Shown here: one piece after another, positions 33,816 through 47,681 of the stretch
Numbering within the stretch: position 1 is the stretch's first letter
Layout: every line of letters begins with the position of its first letter
Origin: Agelaius tricolor
Taxonomy: Eukaryota; Chordata; Aves; Passeriformes; Icteridae
Assembly: GCA_023055355.1 (NCBI GenBank)
Contig: JALJCS010000010.1
Location: 25,559,001 to 25,623,000, forward strand
Direction of reading: 5' to 3'
DNA: 64,000 nucleotides
Program-made: the position numbers and the translations under genes
Notes under the pieces: model-generated
Told to the model about the DNA's origin: nothing
What the model saw: only the letters and a program-made list of their open reading frames with translations
The model's database searches: none

Positions 33816-35385
33816 TTACAAAATTTGTTGCTGATATTTGTGTAAGTGTAAATTGCACATAGAAGTCTAGGATGGGAAGGCATGTGGGGTGTCCCAGCCC
33901 CAGAGCAACAAGGAGATGAAGAGCTTTAATGTACCTTAGGATGCAGCCCCTACCCCACCTGCAGCACCCAGGAGCTCCTCCCAGTTAGGCTGCAAGCCCA
34001 AAATGACCAATGTGCTGCCAAATGACAATTGCAGACCTTGCCAGCTGAGGCCAGCTGTGACATAAGGATATCACATCACAGGTCCACCCAGGATGGACTG
34101 GGAAAGCCCTGTGAAAGCAGCCTGGACTGTTTTGAAAGCGCAATTATTTGAATCACAAGTATTATTAATGACTCTTTGATTTCAGTGAATCAATATTAAT
34201 GTTGTGCTGCAAGGACAACAGTGGGTTGTGGGATTTTTTTAAGCTGCACAAAGATTTTGTCTCATTGATAATTACAACATGGAAAATACTGACTTGCAAT
34301 CAAACCCAGCCATTATGGCAAATTTAAAACTATTCAGTAAAACAAGAGCAGACTTTATCTATATAGATCCAAGATAAAATGTAGACATGTGCACACAGTT
34401 ATATAAATAGAAAATTCATGAGTTCTACTTGTATATTGGAATATTTATTCAGTGGTTGATTTGTTCTTTGAAGTTGATTATTGCCATCAAGATGTACTTG
34501 GAAAAGAAATTAAAAGTATAAAAAACAACCACTTTGGAATTGTTTCTTCTTTGTAAAATAAAACTCCAACATGTTTTAGGCAAATTGCAGAGGTATGTTT
34601 TCAGTTGGAATTCCCTGCAATGCCTTCAGTCAGAAAGCAAAATCAACAAAAATATTTTCACAAGCATTTTTTGCAAAAATCCTAAAACACATTTCAATTC
34701 TGGCATGCTTTTCTTATTTTCCTTCTACATTTCAACTCCAATAAATCACCAAGCAAACATATTGCATTAAATATTTCTTTGTTAGTCACACTGATGCTAA
34801 AATGTACATGAGAAAAACAAGACGAATGCAGGGATGTCTGAATCAAAATATACTTTGCCATTTTTAAGCACTTGAGAAAACACACAAAAATAAATCAAGA
34901 TTCCACATATTTACAAATAAAAGTAAACCTCCTGAAGAAACACTCTTGAAATCAAATGAAAGCTTAGACAAGTCTGTACTGCTCATAAGCAATTTAAGTA
35001 CGTGCTAATATGTAATGTACAAATGGGAAATGTCTCCAGTTCTAGTGGCAGTAACCAAATGTCTTGTTGAAAGCACGTTCCTCTTCCAACATAGGGCAAA
35101 TTGCAAATTAGTAATTTTTGAACATGTTCACACTCTGCTTGTGTGCATGTTGCAATAGTTTTGTGTTAGAACAGGAGAAATCAAGATCAGCTGCTGCCCT
35201 GACATTCAGATATCAACGGGTGTATCAGAAAATACTACACAGGGATGCCCTGAGCCTTCTCCTCATGCCTAATAAACGTGGAAAAATGATTGAGGTTGCT
35301 CTCTTCATTCCCCATTACTATCATTCCAGATAAATGGATCAGACATTTCTAGAAGTGAAATGGTGGCAATATTTCAACCACACAA

Positions 35386-36077
35386 ATGAAGCAATCAGCA
35401 GAGCCCTATGGAGCTGTTCTGCACACAGATTTTGTGTTAGCTAACCAAGCACCTGGGTGCATTACGGCCAGCCAGCTGTGTGACCTGCTCTGCCACCCAA
35501 CAGCCACACTGCTGAGCTATCAGCAGACACTCTCTGGGACACGTGGGCTGCAGGGAATGGAAAACCTCACCAGGGTATGGAAAGGACTGCATGTGAGACG
35601 GCAGAGGACAGAGCAGGTAGCTGGGAACTGAAGATGGAGAGGACAGACACACATTCATGCCAGGTGACTGGAGAAAGAGCAGGACACAAGAGTCAGAGAA
35701 AACAGTCCTTGACAACTGGAACCCAGCCTGAAGCCTCTGTCCTCTGCTCTCAGCAAGGTACTCAGAAAGCCACAAAATCACATTTTACTCCTCTGCCTAA
35801 TCTGCCCCCTCCACACACTCCTGCTAGCACTGCAGCTCCCGCAGCAGAGACTCCAACGAGGTTTGTCAGTCCCAGCCCCTCCTGCAAGGGAGGAATGGAG
35901 ACAGGAATTTCTGTTCCTGCTGTTACTAGCCTTGCAACCCTTACAATTCAGCCTGCTCCCTGTAAAATACCCAACAACCCAGAAGTGACAAGGAAAAGAG
36001 TTGTCTCTTACAGCAGCCATCATGGAACAGCCCATGATCCTCATCCTGTGTTTAGTCAGAGCTGTTATTTGAAATGA
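35386..36077 (+). other. Unassigned open region in intron 3
   Basis: Two overlapping plus-strand frames, of 81 codons (35386-35631) and 166 codons (35577-36077), give the longest open stretch outside the exons. The second is rich in proline, serine and threonine near its middle. I recognise no domain, no splice-site pair and no flanking terminal repeat. It may be chance in GC-richer sequence or a decayed mobile-element fragment. Confidence 0.2.
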
Positions 36078-38532
36078 AGCTTGTTATGTCTATGTCCTTA
36101 TACACACAACACACAGAGTAAGATGTCTGAAGCACCTCCAGAGCCTGCCAGTGCATCTTACCCAGACTAGCAGCCTTAGAGATTAAACACACTGATTCCC
36201 ACTACTCTTAACTCCTTACTCCACACTTCAGCCATGTCAGACTAACTCCCCTCAGCAGTGAAAATATTTTATTAAAGGACCATGGTGTTGGTGATTGTGA
36301 TGAAGGGCCCAACTCATGCCAACTATTTGTCAGTCTTCAGAGGTCATGGCATTTCCTTGCTGGTGGGAGGACAATGCCAGTAACAGCCTCCCTTGTGCCA
36401 AAATGTGCGGCAAATGACAGCGGGTCACAAAAAGGTCAAAGGAAATAAATATTATAGCCATAAAATACCGTGAGATGAGTAAGGCAGTAGTTTAGCAGTA
36501 CTATTAGCTGGAGCAGATTAGAAGGGATTGACCACAAAATCTGCAGTCTGGACATCAGCAACTATTATCAGCCCTGAGTCCCAGTCCCTTCATCTGGGAG
36601 GCTACTGCTTTGTGGAAAAACCAGTTTAGCATGTAATTAAAATGTTGTAATGGTTTCAGAGTTCTTGATATATTTTCCACTCCATCACGGTCTTCAGATT
36701 TACCATCTGATTGGGTTTTGTCCAGCAGTAACCAGGGTATGACCTCAAAAAATACAGAAAATGGTTCATTTCTGGGAAAGACAGGGAAGAAAAGAGGAGT
36801 TATCATTAATTTTATATGTCTTTCTAAATTCTTTCTGTTTTATTTTGGTTGAAAAGTACCACAAATTGTGTTTTAGGGTAGAGGTGAATACTTTCCTAAG
36901 CTCCTATTTCAGTTCCTATTTCCAGCAAGGACTGGCTCAAGATTGCATAGCTGTACAAGGCAAGCTCAGTTTTGTGGCTGTTGCCCTGCATGGCTCATGA
37001 TGCTGACAGGAAAAAAGGATGGAAAAGAACCTGATGGCAGATCCTGCCATCCTTCCTTCTGCTTAGGAATCAGCCTGATACCTGTCTGGTGTCACCCAAA
37101 CCCTGGGCAGGAAGAGGAAAGGCAGATCCAGGGACTGGAACACCCCATAGCTGCTGGCTCCTATGGATTCCACCATGTCTGAAGGGCAGCACAGGGCAGG
37201 CTGGGCTCACAGCTCCAGCTGCTGCTGCCATGGCAATGCCAGCTCTGCCTGAGCTTGGCTCTTCCCAAAACCACCAGGACACAGCGGACTGCAAGGCCTC
37301 CATGAGCAGGATGTCTGAGTGCTCTGTGCACAGTGCTCCACAGAACTGCAAAGGCAGACTGAGCTGAAATGGAGAGAACACAGCCAGGATGCAGAGACAA
37401 GAGGAGAAAATTCCCATTCTGCTGAGTTCAGCTTTCCCATTTTTTGGTCTGTAATACATTCACACAACAGTTAAGATACCTGTGGACAAGCAGCTCTGGA
37501 ACCAGCAGGAACCTCAGTGCAACATCCCAGAGACCAGCTCAGGTCCATCCCACTACACCGAGTCCTACCACTGCAGGTCCTTTAAAACTATCTCCTATAA
37601 GTCAGGTGATCCTGAGGCAGAAGCATCACAGGATCTTTGAGATGGCAAAAGATGGCAAAGGAGAACTTTCTTTGCAAGTGTGCAGGAAGGGGAAAGGTTT
37701 GGCAGAAAGCAAAGATTATAAGGAGTGAGAAGAGCTAAGGACAAGGTGAGAAGCAGGAAACCACGAGATGCTTAAAAACCACACACACACATCTACAGGG
37801 TATGATTTTGCAATGCAGACTTAAATGTCTGGAGCTAATACAGTTATTAAAGGAGGGACATGACACATTTTTCCCTGCAAATGCAGAATTATTCAAAATG
37901 CGAAATTAAATCATGAGTGCTTCTAATGTAAAAACAAAATACCCAGCCGTGTTCTATTTCAAGCCATGTGCGTGCCATGCACGCCAGCCACAACATAAAT
38001 CAAGCAAGGCAAGAAACACAAACCCTATCACCATCACAACGGTGATGCCAGTCAGGAATATAAACACCATGTGTTGCTGGAAACCAAACGCCACAGGCAC
38101 TGCATGGGAAACAGAACAAAACCCCAGACTCAGAGAGCTTTAATGCCTTATAATAACTGCAAAGTGCTTTTGACTGGATCTGAACCATGGTATTTTACCA
38201 CAATGAACACTACCTACAAGAGTAGAAAGAGTTCATGTGCCACGGTAAAATAATCATTGTTCACTAGAAGCAAGCATTCACAAGCAAAGGTGTAACAAGA
38301 ACGCCACTGACTTTACACACAGTCTGCCCTTGCCAGTGAGCTCACTAAGCTAATGGGGGAGGACAGGGTCTCAGGGTGCTACAACACCATCCACTGCAAT
38401 TGGTGTTGCATGCCATTGAGTCATACTGCGAACAAGGAAGAACAAAGAAAAAGGATGGACCAAGATGAAGCTAACAAAACTCTCACTTGAAAGGCTGGGT
38501 CAAGCTCTTTACACCAAAGCAGGGGCTTTCAG

Positions 38533-38680
38533 AGAACTACAATAATGGTGAAGTTGGAAGGGACCTCTGGAGGTCATCTCATTTAACCTTCTGTTCAAGC
38601 AGGGCCACCTAGAGATAGTTACCCAAGACCATGTTCAGATGTCTTTTGAGTATCTCCAGGGTGGGAGTATCTCTTCAGCA
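38533..38680 (-). mobile_element. CR1 LINE 3' fragment
   Basis: GAAGTTGGAAGGGACCTCTG, GAGGTCATCTCATTTAACC, TTCAAGCAGGGCCACCTAGA, then ACCCAAGACCATGTTCAGAT and GAGTATCTCCAGGGTGGGAG, is the reverse complement of the CR1 3' region found throughout bird genomes. The terminal octamer is decayed and the inner border past about 38680 is unclear. Confidence 0.9.
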
Positions 38681-41294
38681 TTTTAGTAAATTAGTCAATT
38701 TTTGCACTTGGACAATTGTTTAAAAGCCAGTTCCCCTCCTGCACTGTAGACCCAGAATTATTTTCCAGCTCCAGTGGCACAAACGAAGTATTATGTTCAT
38801 CTAGAAGTTCCTGGAGTAGAGAAGACATCAAGATAAATCCAATCTCTCCTTCTTAGCTACTTGGGGATGGGATGGCACAGAGATCCTCTTTGTCTTCTAC
38901 TCACCCTGTGCACAAGATAGGATTCCAGCTTCCAGAAACACTGAGAACATCTCATCATGCTCTTTCCCTGCTGAATTTGACAGCAGCAATAACAAAAGGA
39001 CAAACCAAAACAAGCTGAGGACAGGTTCCCAGCAGTGCCACAGTGGCCATGGTCAGGCAGCAGCATGTCTGGGAAAAGCAGCACCAATGTGAGCAAGGGC
39101 AGCAGAGCCCACCTAGGGAGGGTGAAGGGGCCCTCACAGATCATTGTGCTGAGTGACAGCCCAGTGACCAGACCAGCAAGCTGCTTCTAGACCATCTCAG
39201 GTCTCAACAGCACATCAGCCTTGCTCTCTTGGGATGTCTGTGTGACAGGCTAAAGACACAGCCTTAGCGATGCAAAAAATATTCTCCAGAACAGCAGGAC
39301 ATCAGACAGACCAGAGGTTAAATTTTTTCCTTTTCCTACAGTCATGGGAAAAAAGCAAACACAACAGCAAAAAGATACATGCTCTATCCTCAACTTATAT
39401 GGTCATTTTGGAGAAGATCCATTTAGTACTGGAAATCACCTATTGTTTAAAATGAGCCCAAGGACTGCTGTGACACATGAGCTGGCACAGCTCCCCTTTG
39501 GAAAGGAGGACTCAGTCTTGCACCATATTCCACCTTGAGACCATTCATGCTGGCTCCCACTTGCTCAAGAGGGTGACAAGGGGCACATATACACAAATGT
39601 TGTGATAAGCAAAGGAGTACTGGTGAGAGAGAGGAAAACACAAAGTAGGAGGAAATACACCAAAAAAACCGCCTATAAAACCAAACCCCTGAAAAACTGC
39701 AAGCCTTTTCACCTTTTTCTTTACAACAAAAGGCAGAAAACCTCCCTCCCATCCCTCTTCAAAGTTGCCAAAAATGTAAACCAAACTCACATGCCATATT
39801 TGAGAACTTCACTCTGCAAGGTCATACTAAGTGAATCTGGTGGCAGCAAAAACCAACAAAGAAGCAGGAGAGCAGATGGCTCTGGGAGACACTGGTGGCA
39901 ACGTGCAGTCTGCCATCCACAGCCACTGCATGATGACAGCCAGGCTCTTTGCAAAGACACAAACTGCAGAGCCCTGCTTTGACTCAATTTTCCTGTGTTT
40001 GCTCTCAGGTGAGTGTTACTGGAGGTCAGAACTGCCTGAGGGGCTCATCTGGGAGATGCACATCTCCAGCACAAACATTTGTGGCTGCAGCTCTGTCTGC
40101 ATTAGCAGGGCTGGGAACGCCCTATGGAAAGGGTCTGGCCCTGCTGATGCTCAGGAGCTGCTGGAAAAATGGCACCAGACTGTCCATCATGGTCATCTCC
40201 TCACCTCACTGGTCTGTCCCTCACTGACAGCAACAGGAAATGAGAAGAAATTTAGATCCTGAAATTCCTAACCAGAAGGGGAAAAATGCACCAGTCATGC
40301 AAAGAAAAGTTTTTCCATGACCTCCCTAGGTTTGCAGTTTACAAGCATGAGTAGAATCCCCAGTTACTGGAACTTAGCTATAGCTAGGCAACATCAGTAC
40401 TCCTTTTTTTATTTTAAACATGAAAAACTTGCTATCATCTCCTTCTAAACATTTTGAGTTACAAGATTTTCCTATTTCAGCAGACTATATTTAACCAGAT
40501 TGATTTTTCACTGGAAACAGGAGTAATAAATAGTCTTTTGGGAAGAAAAGCTACTTAAGGAAGGCAAAACTAAATAAAAATAGATATGCAGCAGCTACCA
40601 GCCAAACTATAGGTGTGACACACTATAGATGACTTTGAGATGACTGAAAGAAATTTTAATCCTCCATCATTGCCAGCTGAATTAGATACTTCTGTCTGTC
40701 AAACCTAAAAAAGAGATCCAACCATTCTAAATAAGACTTTGTGTTATTAAGGAGAAAATTTAGACCTTTTTCATTTATCTAAAAAGGGACTTATGGGAAT
40801 GCCAATTTTTTTCCAATTGCTCTGGTCAGGGGAAAAAAACCACGTAAATAAAAAAGATGCCAAATCCATTCCATCTCCAAAGAAGTTTAAGAGGGCAAAG
40901 CTGAAGGATAGGGCCTTTTGCAGGAAGGACCCATGCACAGTGCTGACCCCAACCACATGCCTTTGCTGTGGCTCTGAGCAAGCCCAAACCCACCCAGCTC
41001 TGCCTGACCAGTACAAAAGAGCTGGCAGGTCTGTCCAAACTGGAGCTGAATCCAGCCCACACCAAAATAAATGTCAGATTCATTTTTGTTCCACAATACA
41101 GCCTGAAATCCAGAACTGCAGGTAAAACAGAAAGGAAAAGCCATATTCTGGTTTTCAAACTTCAGGTGTGCTTTTTCCTTTGAGCATTCCTGAAGCCTGT
41201 TTTCTGAGACTGGAGCAATCTCTGATATGAAAATCCTGCTGTAAACCAATAAGTAGGACAGCAGAGCTAAGGGACCAGCACAGTTGTAATTCTG

Positions 41295-41318
41295 TTCAGG
41301 GCCCTATTCAGGGCCCTA
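41295..41318 (+). repeat. 12-bp perfect tandem duplication
   Basis: TTCAGGGCCCTA occurs twice in direct succession. Each copy contains the palindrome AGGGCCCT. Confidence 0.9.
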
Positions 41319-44300
41319 TTCCTTCCTGCCTTTTCGTTGAGACAATACCTTTCAAAATTGACTGAAGCTAGAGAATCAGCATGGTAGGAAAGAGAAACAA
41401 CTAAAAATTTAAGTATTAAAGCAAAAGAAAACCTGTTGCAAAGGGACCATGTGCCAGCAATCCATTGGTTGTCAGAGAAGGCAAGAGAGAAATATATTTT
41501 GTCACAGTTAACAGTTTCACAAGTGTATCCTGGCTCAGATACATGGCATAGAGATGAAGTTGCTTCTAATCAGGTTTGTGATGCTTTCTGTTATATATTG
41601 TTCAGGTCTTTGTATTTGATGGAGAAAGAATGAGCTCTTCATAGCTGTGAAAACTGCCTTCAGTCTGTTCTTGTCTGGTATCATGGATATTCAGGCTAAC
41701 AATGATGCTTTTGTACTCCCTAACCAAAAAGCTGCAGTGATTCTGCATGCAGCCAGCACTTCAATCTAACCTTACTTCTTCACTCTTTCCCCAGGTCCTG
41801 TCCTTTGAGTATCTATTTACTTTGTCATATCAGCAAGTCAGGGTTTTCCCTCTGGAAAGTCACTGCAGAATGAAAGCATTACATTAGTATATAAATGTAA
41901 TCATTTAAAACATTAAGGAGCAATTGTGCATTTCCCAAAGTGGGTAAGTAGCAAAATGCACACTCCCAATGGATCAGCTGAGAAGGGACAAGTGCTGTGA
42001 TGTTCTGTGTACATGATTTCCATGGGTAGAAATTATTAGATCAATAACACAAAGTGGTGGAAAACAGTGCTGAAGAGCACAAACATGAGTCTTCCTGCCC
42101 TTTTTGGAACAGTCAGCATGAGTGGACTCACTGCACCCCCACTTCTATACTTTAAAATGTAGTTGAGGAGCTGTGTTTTTAAAATTGCACTGATGAAACT
42201 GTAAAGAGAAATGGGCCCAAAGCATTTAGAGACACTTAACTGCACTTTATAATGGTCACTTTTCTGAGAAACACCAAGGAACATCAGTGGAGAGAAACTG
42301 TAAAATGAAGACATAATTCTTCATCAGGTATTTTGAAAGTTAAAATGGCTGCCCAAAGAAAATGGCACAGCTCATTAACTAAGGGATCAATGTTATTTGA
42401 TTAATAAACAAACCTGATAATAAATTTAATAATAAACCACATTCATGTTTTCAGTGACAAGAGAGATTGGCTGCAATGTCAGAATCAAATGAAAAGGAAA
42501 AAATCCTGCAGGAAATTGAACTTGTTATCTGGTTGTTGTACACTGCATTAATTTTCCTTACTTGATAAGAACCAGTAATGAATAGATATCCTCAACTCAC
42601 AACTGAAGTTTCCCAACTTTACAAGAGCTATAATTTAACATTAAGGGTTTTTCTCCCTTTTTAACATGTCACCTACCATCACATCTGAATTGACCAGTGT
42701 CACTTGGGTTGATATCTATTTTTGGTTCCCTTTGGTGACACAGAAAACTCCAGCTTCCATGGAGAAACAAGGTAAATATAATGAAATTCTGTACAATTGG
42801 TATCATCAGTAAAACCACTCCTCCTCAGAAGGTAGTTCAGGTGAGTTACTTCATAAAGATTCTATGCAAAGATGGTCCTTGAACGGGGAATATGAAATTC
42901 CATGCACCTCTTCAGCCCCTAATTTATCTCATATTCCAAATACTTGGCATATTTCCATGATTTCATAGAGAGTAAGCAGTGACACTGAGCAACTGTTAAA
43001 ATGCCATTGGTGCTAGAGAAGCAACAACACACTATTTTCTAGAGACAGCAGTATGGTATATAGATAATACAGAAAGATGCTCAAGGTGACATGGGAAAAC
43101 CCTGGCAAAGCAGGAGTGTGAATCCTGGCCTCCTAAGCACAGGAAACATCCACACAAACCCTACTCCTGACATGCTGGAGCAGGAACCATGGTGAAGGCA
43201 GGTCTGCTCACTGCAAATGTCTCTCTAACTTTCCCCTAAATCTCCCCTGATTTTGCACTCAGTGGTTTCTTCTCATAATGAAGCAGACATATAATTTTAA
43301 CTTGATTTCAAGAGAATTACTGTAATTGCCACCAACAGAATAATAGATCTGCATATAAAGAAATGGCTTTTCTCTTGCCTTTTCCATTGGAAAATTTAAT
43401 TTCTGTGTTAATGCATTAAGATATTTCACTAAGCCATTTGCTTGCTACTCTCAATATTCACAAAATATTATTACCAAATGTAGTTCCTGCAAACAGCTAT
43501 TAGTTTACCAGTGTTCTAATATCAATAAAATCAGTAGAATCTGACCAGGTCTTTTCTACAGCAAAGAAAGCCACCTTGGAGACCACTTAAAGCATATAAT
43601 ATGGTAATGTGTCTCATAGTATAAAAATAAGAGGAAAGTTGCTGTTTCAGATCTTTCTACATCTATGCAAAACCAGTTTAGCTAATTTCTGTTTACTTTC
43701 TATGCCAGCACAGTAGCAGCAATTTTGGTTTTCACAAAGCTGCATGGAATGGAATTTAAGTGCCAGGGAGGACACATGCCCATGTGAAATCTAACAAAGC
43801 TGGCAACAAAATTGTGGCTGACGAGTCACAGGACAGACAGGTTGGGACTTCTCCTCTTGGGGATCTGGGGAATCCAGAGCTGAATCCACTTTCAGAGAAG
43901 GAAGGAGTTTGAACAAACTGCCCCAAGTGAAATGTCTTTTAGAATACCCATGTTAACAGCCACACTGATCCTGTCCCCAGCACTGGCACATTCAGGTTTC
44001 TAACAGATGCCTGGGATTAGAGTGATTTGCTCCTCCAGACAGGAGCAGGCATGGCTGTGGTGAAGTGTTTCTCAAACAACACATCTGTGTTCTCCCTGGG
44101 GTCTGTGCTGTGGCTGCATGGACTGAAGTGGCACCAGGTCCCAGTGAGCAGGGCCTGGGGCTGTCAGGCACATCTGGAGCAGAGGGCAGCGGGAGGAAAC
44201 AAAGCAAACAGAACACAAACCCTAAAGATCTTTGAACAGCCTGCAACTTGCAAGATGCTCACTAAGGCAAAGTGCAGCTGTGCTATTTGGCGCTTGTGTG

Positions 44301-45930
44301 GCTGGGTTAAATGCTCCTGCAGTTCAGATATCAGGAGATGATTCCCTATTCCTACACACCAAGCCACTCTCCGGAAGCCTGAAAATGCTTAGCACAGCTA
44401 CTCTATTTCTTAAATACCACAATAAACAAACTTGCAGAAGTGCTGCATTCTAATAGCCACTGCACAGAAAGAAAGCAAGAAGGGAGGAGGGGAAGTGCAG
44501 CAGCCCACACAACATCAAATGCTGGTAGGCTCAGTGCTAAATAGCAGATGATTCTTACTGAATAACTGCCCTAGATTTTGCAAACAATACAGGAAACAAA
44601 AATAGAAACCCATTTACATATTGCTGTTAATAACTTTATTTATAGTGTCACAGCTAGAGCACAATAACTGCAGCCATGGCTTAACTTGAAAGCCATTCAC
44701 TGTGGAAGAGTCAGACAGATACTGCTTTCTCAGTCCTTATGCAACAGAGAAAAAATCCTGCTAACAACATCCAGTCACCAGAGTCCTTGTAAACAGAATC
44801 TGAAAAGAAGTTAACAGCAGTCAAAGCCAAAAGCAAACTATCCCCAGGATCTTTTTGGCTTCTGCACCTTCTGGCTACTTAGGACATGCTGTAGTTAATC
44901 AAAGACCACCAGAGCTAGAAACCCTGGCAAGCAATTCTCCACTTCAGTTTGAGCCTAGTGATAGCACCTTACAGGAATTCTTGACTGTTGTTTAATTTAT
45001 TTCTTTGGTTGCTACTTGTTTGCTTGAATTAAGAGGTACAGACAGGGCTCAGACTAGGTCAGCAGCTACAGTAAGAAACAGTATGTGTCCAGCATTAAAG
45101 AGCATCCCTCCCACATCTGTGCTGCCATCTACATGACTGTAGCCAAATCGTACCTGGGAGCCAAGATTCCTGCCAGATAAAATACCACCAGCCTGACACA
45201 AAAAACTGGCATATCTTTAAGGTACAGAAATTTGTATCCTTGATTCCATAGTATTTTGCAAATGCCTGCTATTTATAAGTAAATGGAGTGAAACGGAAAG
45301 CAAGAAAACCATCTCCTATGACCCATCACCCAAAATGTGAGAAAACATGGATTTAATTTTCCCTCTGCTTGAATACAGCCTGAACTGGACAACTGGCTAT
45401 TTTGGATTGGGAACAGGGGTGCCCTCAGGACCTCATGCTGCAGCTGCTCATTACATATAAAATACTCAGAATAATTAGAGGCAGAGACAGCGAGCGCTCC
45501 GCTCTGCCCTGCTGATTATGGTGCACGCTGTGACATGGGACAGTGGGATTCAAGCTGCTGCTCCAGGGTTTGATTCTTTTATATAGAAAAATGAAACAGA
45601 ATTAACAAAAGAAAATGAGGATGCCTTCTTCATTTATGGCCTCTCCTAGGAGATGTGGCCTCAAATGCCCTCTGGTACATGGGAAAACCAAATTCAGATT
45701 ACCTACCCTGGCAGTGGGCTCCTGATGAGCATGGTGTGCCTCATCCCTTGTGCCTCTTCAGGTCTTTGCTGCCTCTGTGTTGTCCTTTCTGCCACATGGA
45801 ATGTCAACTGAGTTATTAATTCTCTGAGTTTCCATTTTAGTGAGGAACAGGAAGATGTCCCTTTGGCCTGGCAGCCCAGCCATGGCCCGCTCGCTCCCCT
45901 GCACCCATGAGAAGTGCCCAGCACAGAGAG

Positions 45931-46072
45931 TGTGTGTGTTTGTGTCTGTGTGTGTGTTTGTGTGTGTGTGTCTGTGTGTCTGTGTATGTGTTTGTGTCTG
46001 TGTGTGTGTGTATTTGTGTGCCTCTGTGTGTGTGTGTGTGTCTGTGTGTTTGTGTGTGTGTTTGTGTCTGTG
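45931..46072 (+). repeat. TG microsatellite with TTTG/TCTG interruptions
   Basis: About 142 bp of almost pure (TG)n, broken at irregular intervals by TT, TC and TA steps (TGTGTTTG, TGTGTCTG). On the ADCY5 sense strand it is (CA)n. It creates cysteine/valine open frames on plus and threonine/histidine frames on minus, all spurious. The interruptions suggest an old, partly stabilised repeat. Confidence 0.97.
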
Positions 46073-47639
46073 CATGCTCCCTGCTGGCTCCTTAGGCACA
46101 GCTCCTCAGAACCTTCACCACACAGTCATCAGGATATTTCTGCAATGGGAGCCAAGCATGTCTGAGCTCTGATCAGCCTCACCACCAAGTCAAATTAAAG
46201 AACTCACTGTTCATCCCAGGTTTTAACTATTCAGACAAGATACCATTTTCAGTTTACTTTTTTCCCCGCTGCATACTTCCAAGGAAAAGCAGCTCAGCAG
46301 GTAAGCTACACCTGCAATTTCAGTGTCCCTGAGCTTTGCAAGAAATTTGTAATCACTTCCAATTTCAACAGAAAAATTTTACTCAGTTTGCAGCTGAAAA
46401 TTATAAAGAGTACTAGATAGTAAGAACAGAATATCACAATTTACACTCTGTAACACAACTTTGTCTCTGCATGAGACCTGTCATCCTAAACTGTGACCTG
46501 ATGATTCCACAGAAGGGAAGAATCTTAGGGAAGAAAGGCGAGGATGTGAGTTTTTTCTCATTTTTAATTGAAACAAAGTAGAACTATTAAATGAAAAGGC
46601 CTCTTCTTCTCTTGCCTGGAAAGGAAATTAATCTCACAAAGGGGCTTACAGTAGCTTTGAATGCAATCCAGAACAAAAGATTCCAAATGAAACAGAATAA
46701 TTATACTTTTATGGATCAGCTCTTGGCATTTGTTGAAGCCTGATCTGTAACTGCAATGCTCAAGTTCCTCTGAGCAGAAGCCAAAGTTTTGTTTGTTTTG
46801 TCCCACAAATTGATTCTTATTAGCTCATTCTTTGGAAACAGCCATGGCACAAAGCAGTGGTGCATTGGTGTGCATGTTCCTGGGAATGGAGGCTCTCCAC
46901 CAATACTGCTATGGCACATAACTGTCCACATGTACACCTGCTTGCATCTGGTTTCCACTGCCCTTTCTTTTTTCCTCCACAGATCCTAAAAATTGGTAAA
47001 TTTGCTCCTTTCTTTCCAAGGGTTTCATCTTCCCCATATTTTTTGCCTACCTCTCCTCCCCACTAACATCCCATCAGCTTTGTGACACAGGTTCTCTCAG
47101 TTCCTTCATGGTCCAGGGAGTTACAAAGCACTTTTCTGAATTGCTGCTTCATTCAGCACTGATGTATGGGTCTGCCAGGCCTTGGAAATAACAGAAATTA
47201 AATAGTTGTGAGAAGAAGGAGGGTTGTCCTAGTAACCCTCTATTAGCAGCATTCCCCACGGTGAGCAGGAATGGAGCCAGTGCATGATCACACTGTGCAA
47301 AGAATCACGCTTACATGAAAAAAACCTACCCAAAACAACACCATCAAAACATCCCAAAACAATGAGCTGACATGGTGGATCAAACTATCACTACTGTAAC
47401 TCTGCTGGGAAAATTCCCCACTGCTTCCTACCTGCACCTTCCCCTTCATGTGAGAGGACAGGCCGTGCTTTCAGGTGCTTTGCACAGCTGCTGCTGGGAC
47501 ACACAAGCATTTACAGCTGATCCTACAACTCAGCAAAGCCCTGGACACTCAGCCTTCTGCATGCCACTTACTGGGGAGATTGCTGCAACAGGAGGCCAGG
47601 AGAGAATGGTTTGCTGATGATCACACAGATCCGAGTTTC

Positions 47640-47681
47640 ATAAATAGTTTTATAAATATTTATAAATAAATTTATAAATAG
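47640..47681. repeat. TTTATAAATA-type AT repeat
   Basis: Four imperfect copies of a self-complementary TTTATAAATA unit in about 42 bp. It is simple sequence and could extrude as small hairpins. Confidence 0.8.

Noticed and set aside
39831..40262. A 143-codon plus-strand frame with an internal CTCAGGTGAGTG
   Set aside because: A donor-like GTGAGT alone does not make an exon. There is no partner acceptor, family resemblance or second frame to join.
45758..46172. Open frames of 80 to 113 codons over the TG repeat on both strands
   Set aside because: They are periodic translations of a dinucleotide repeat (Cys/Val on plus, Thr/His on minus), with no non-repeat domain.
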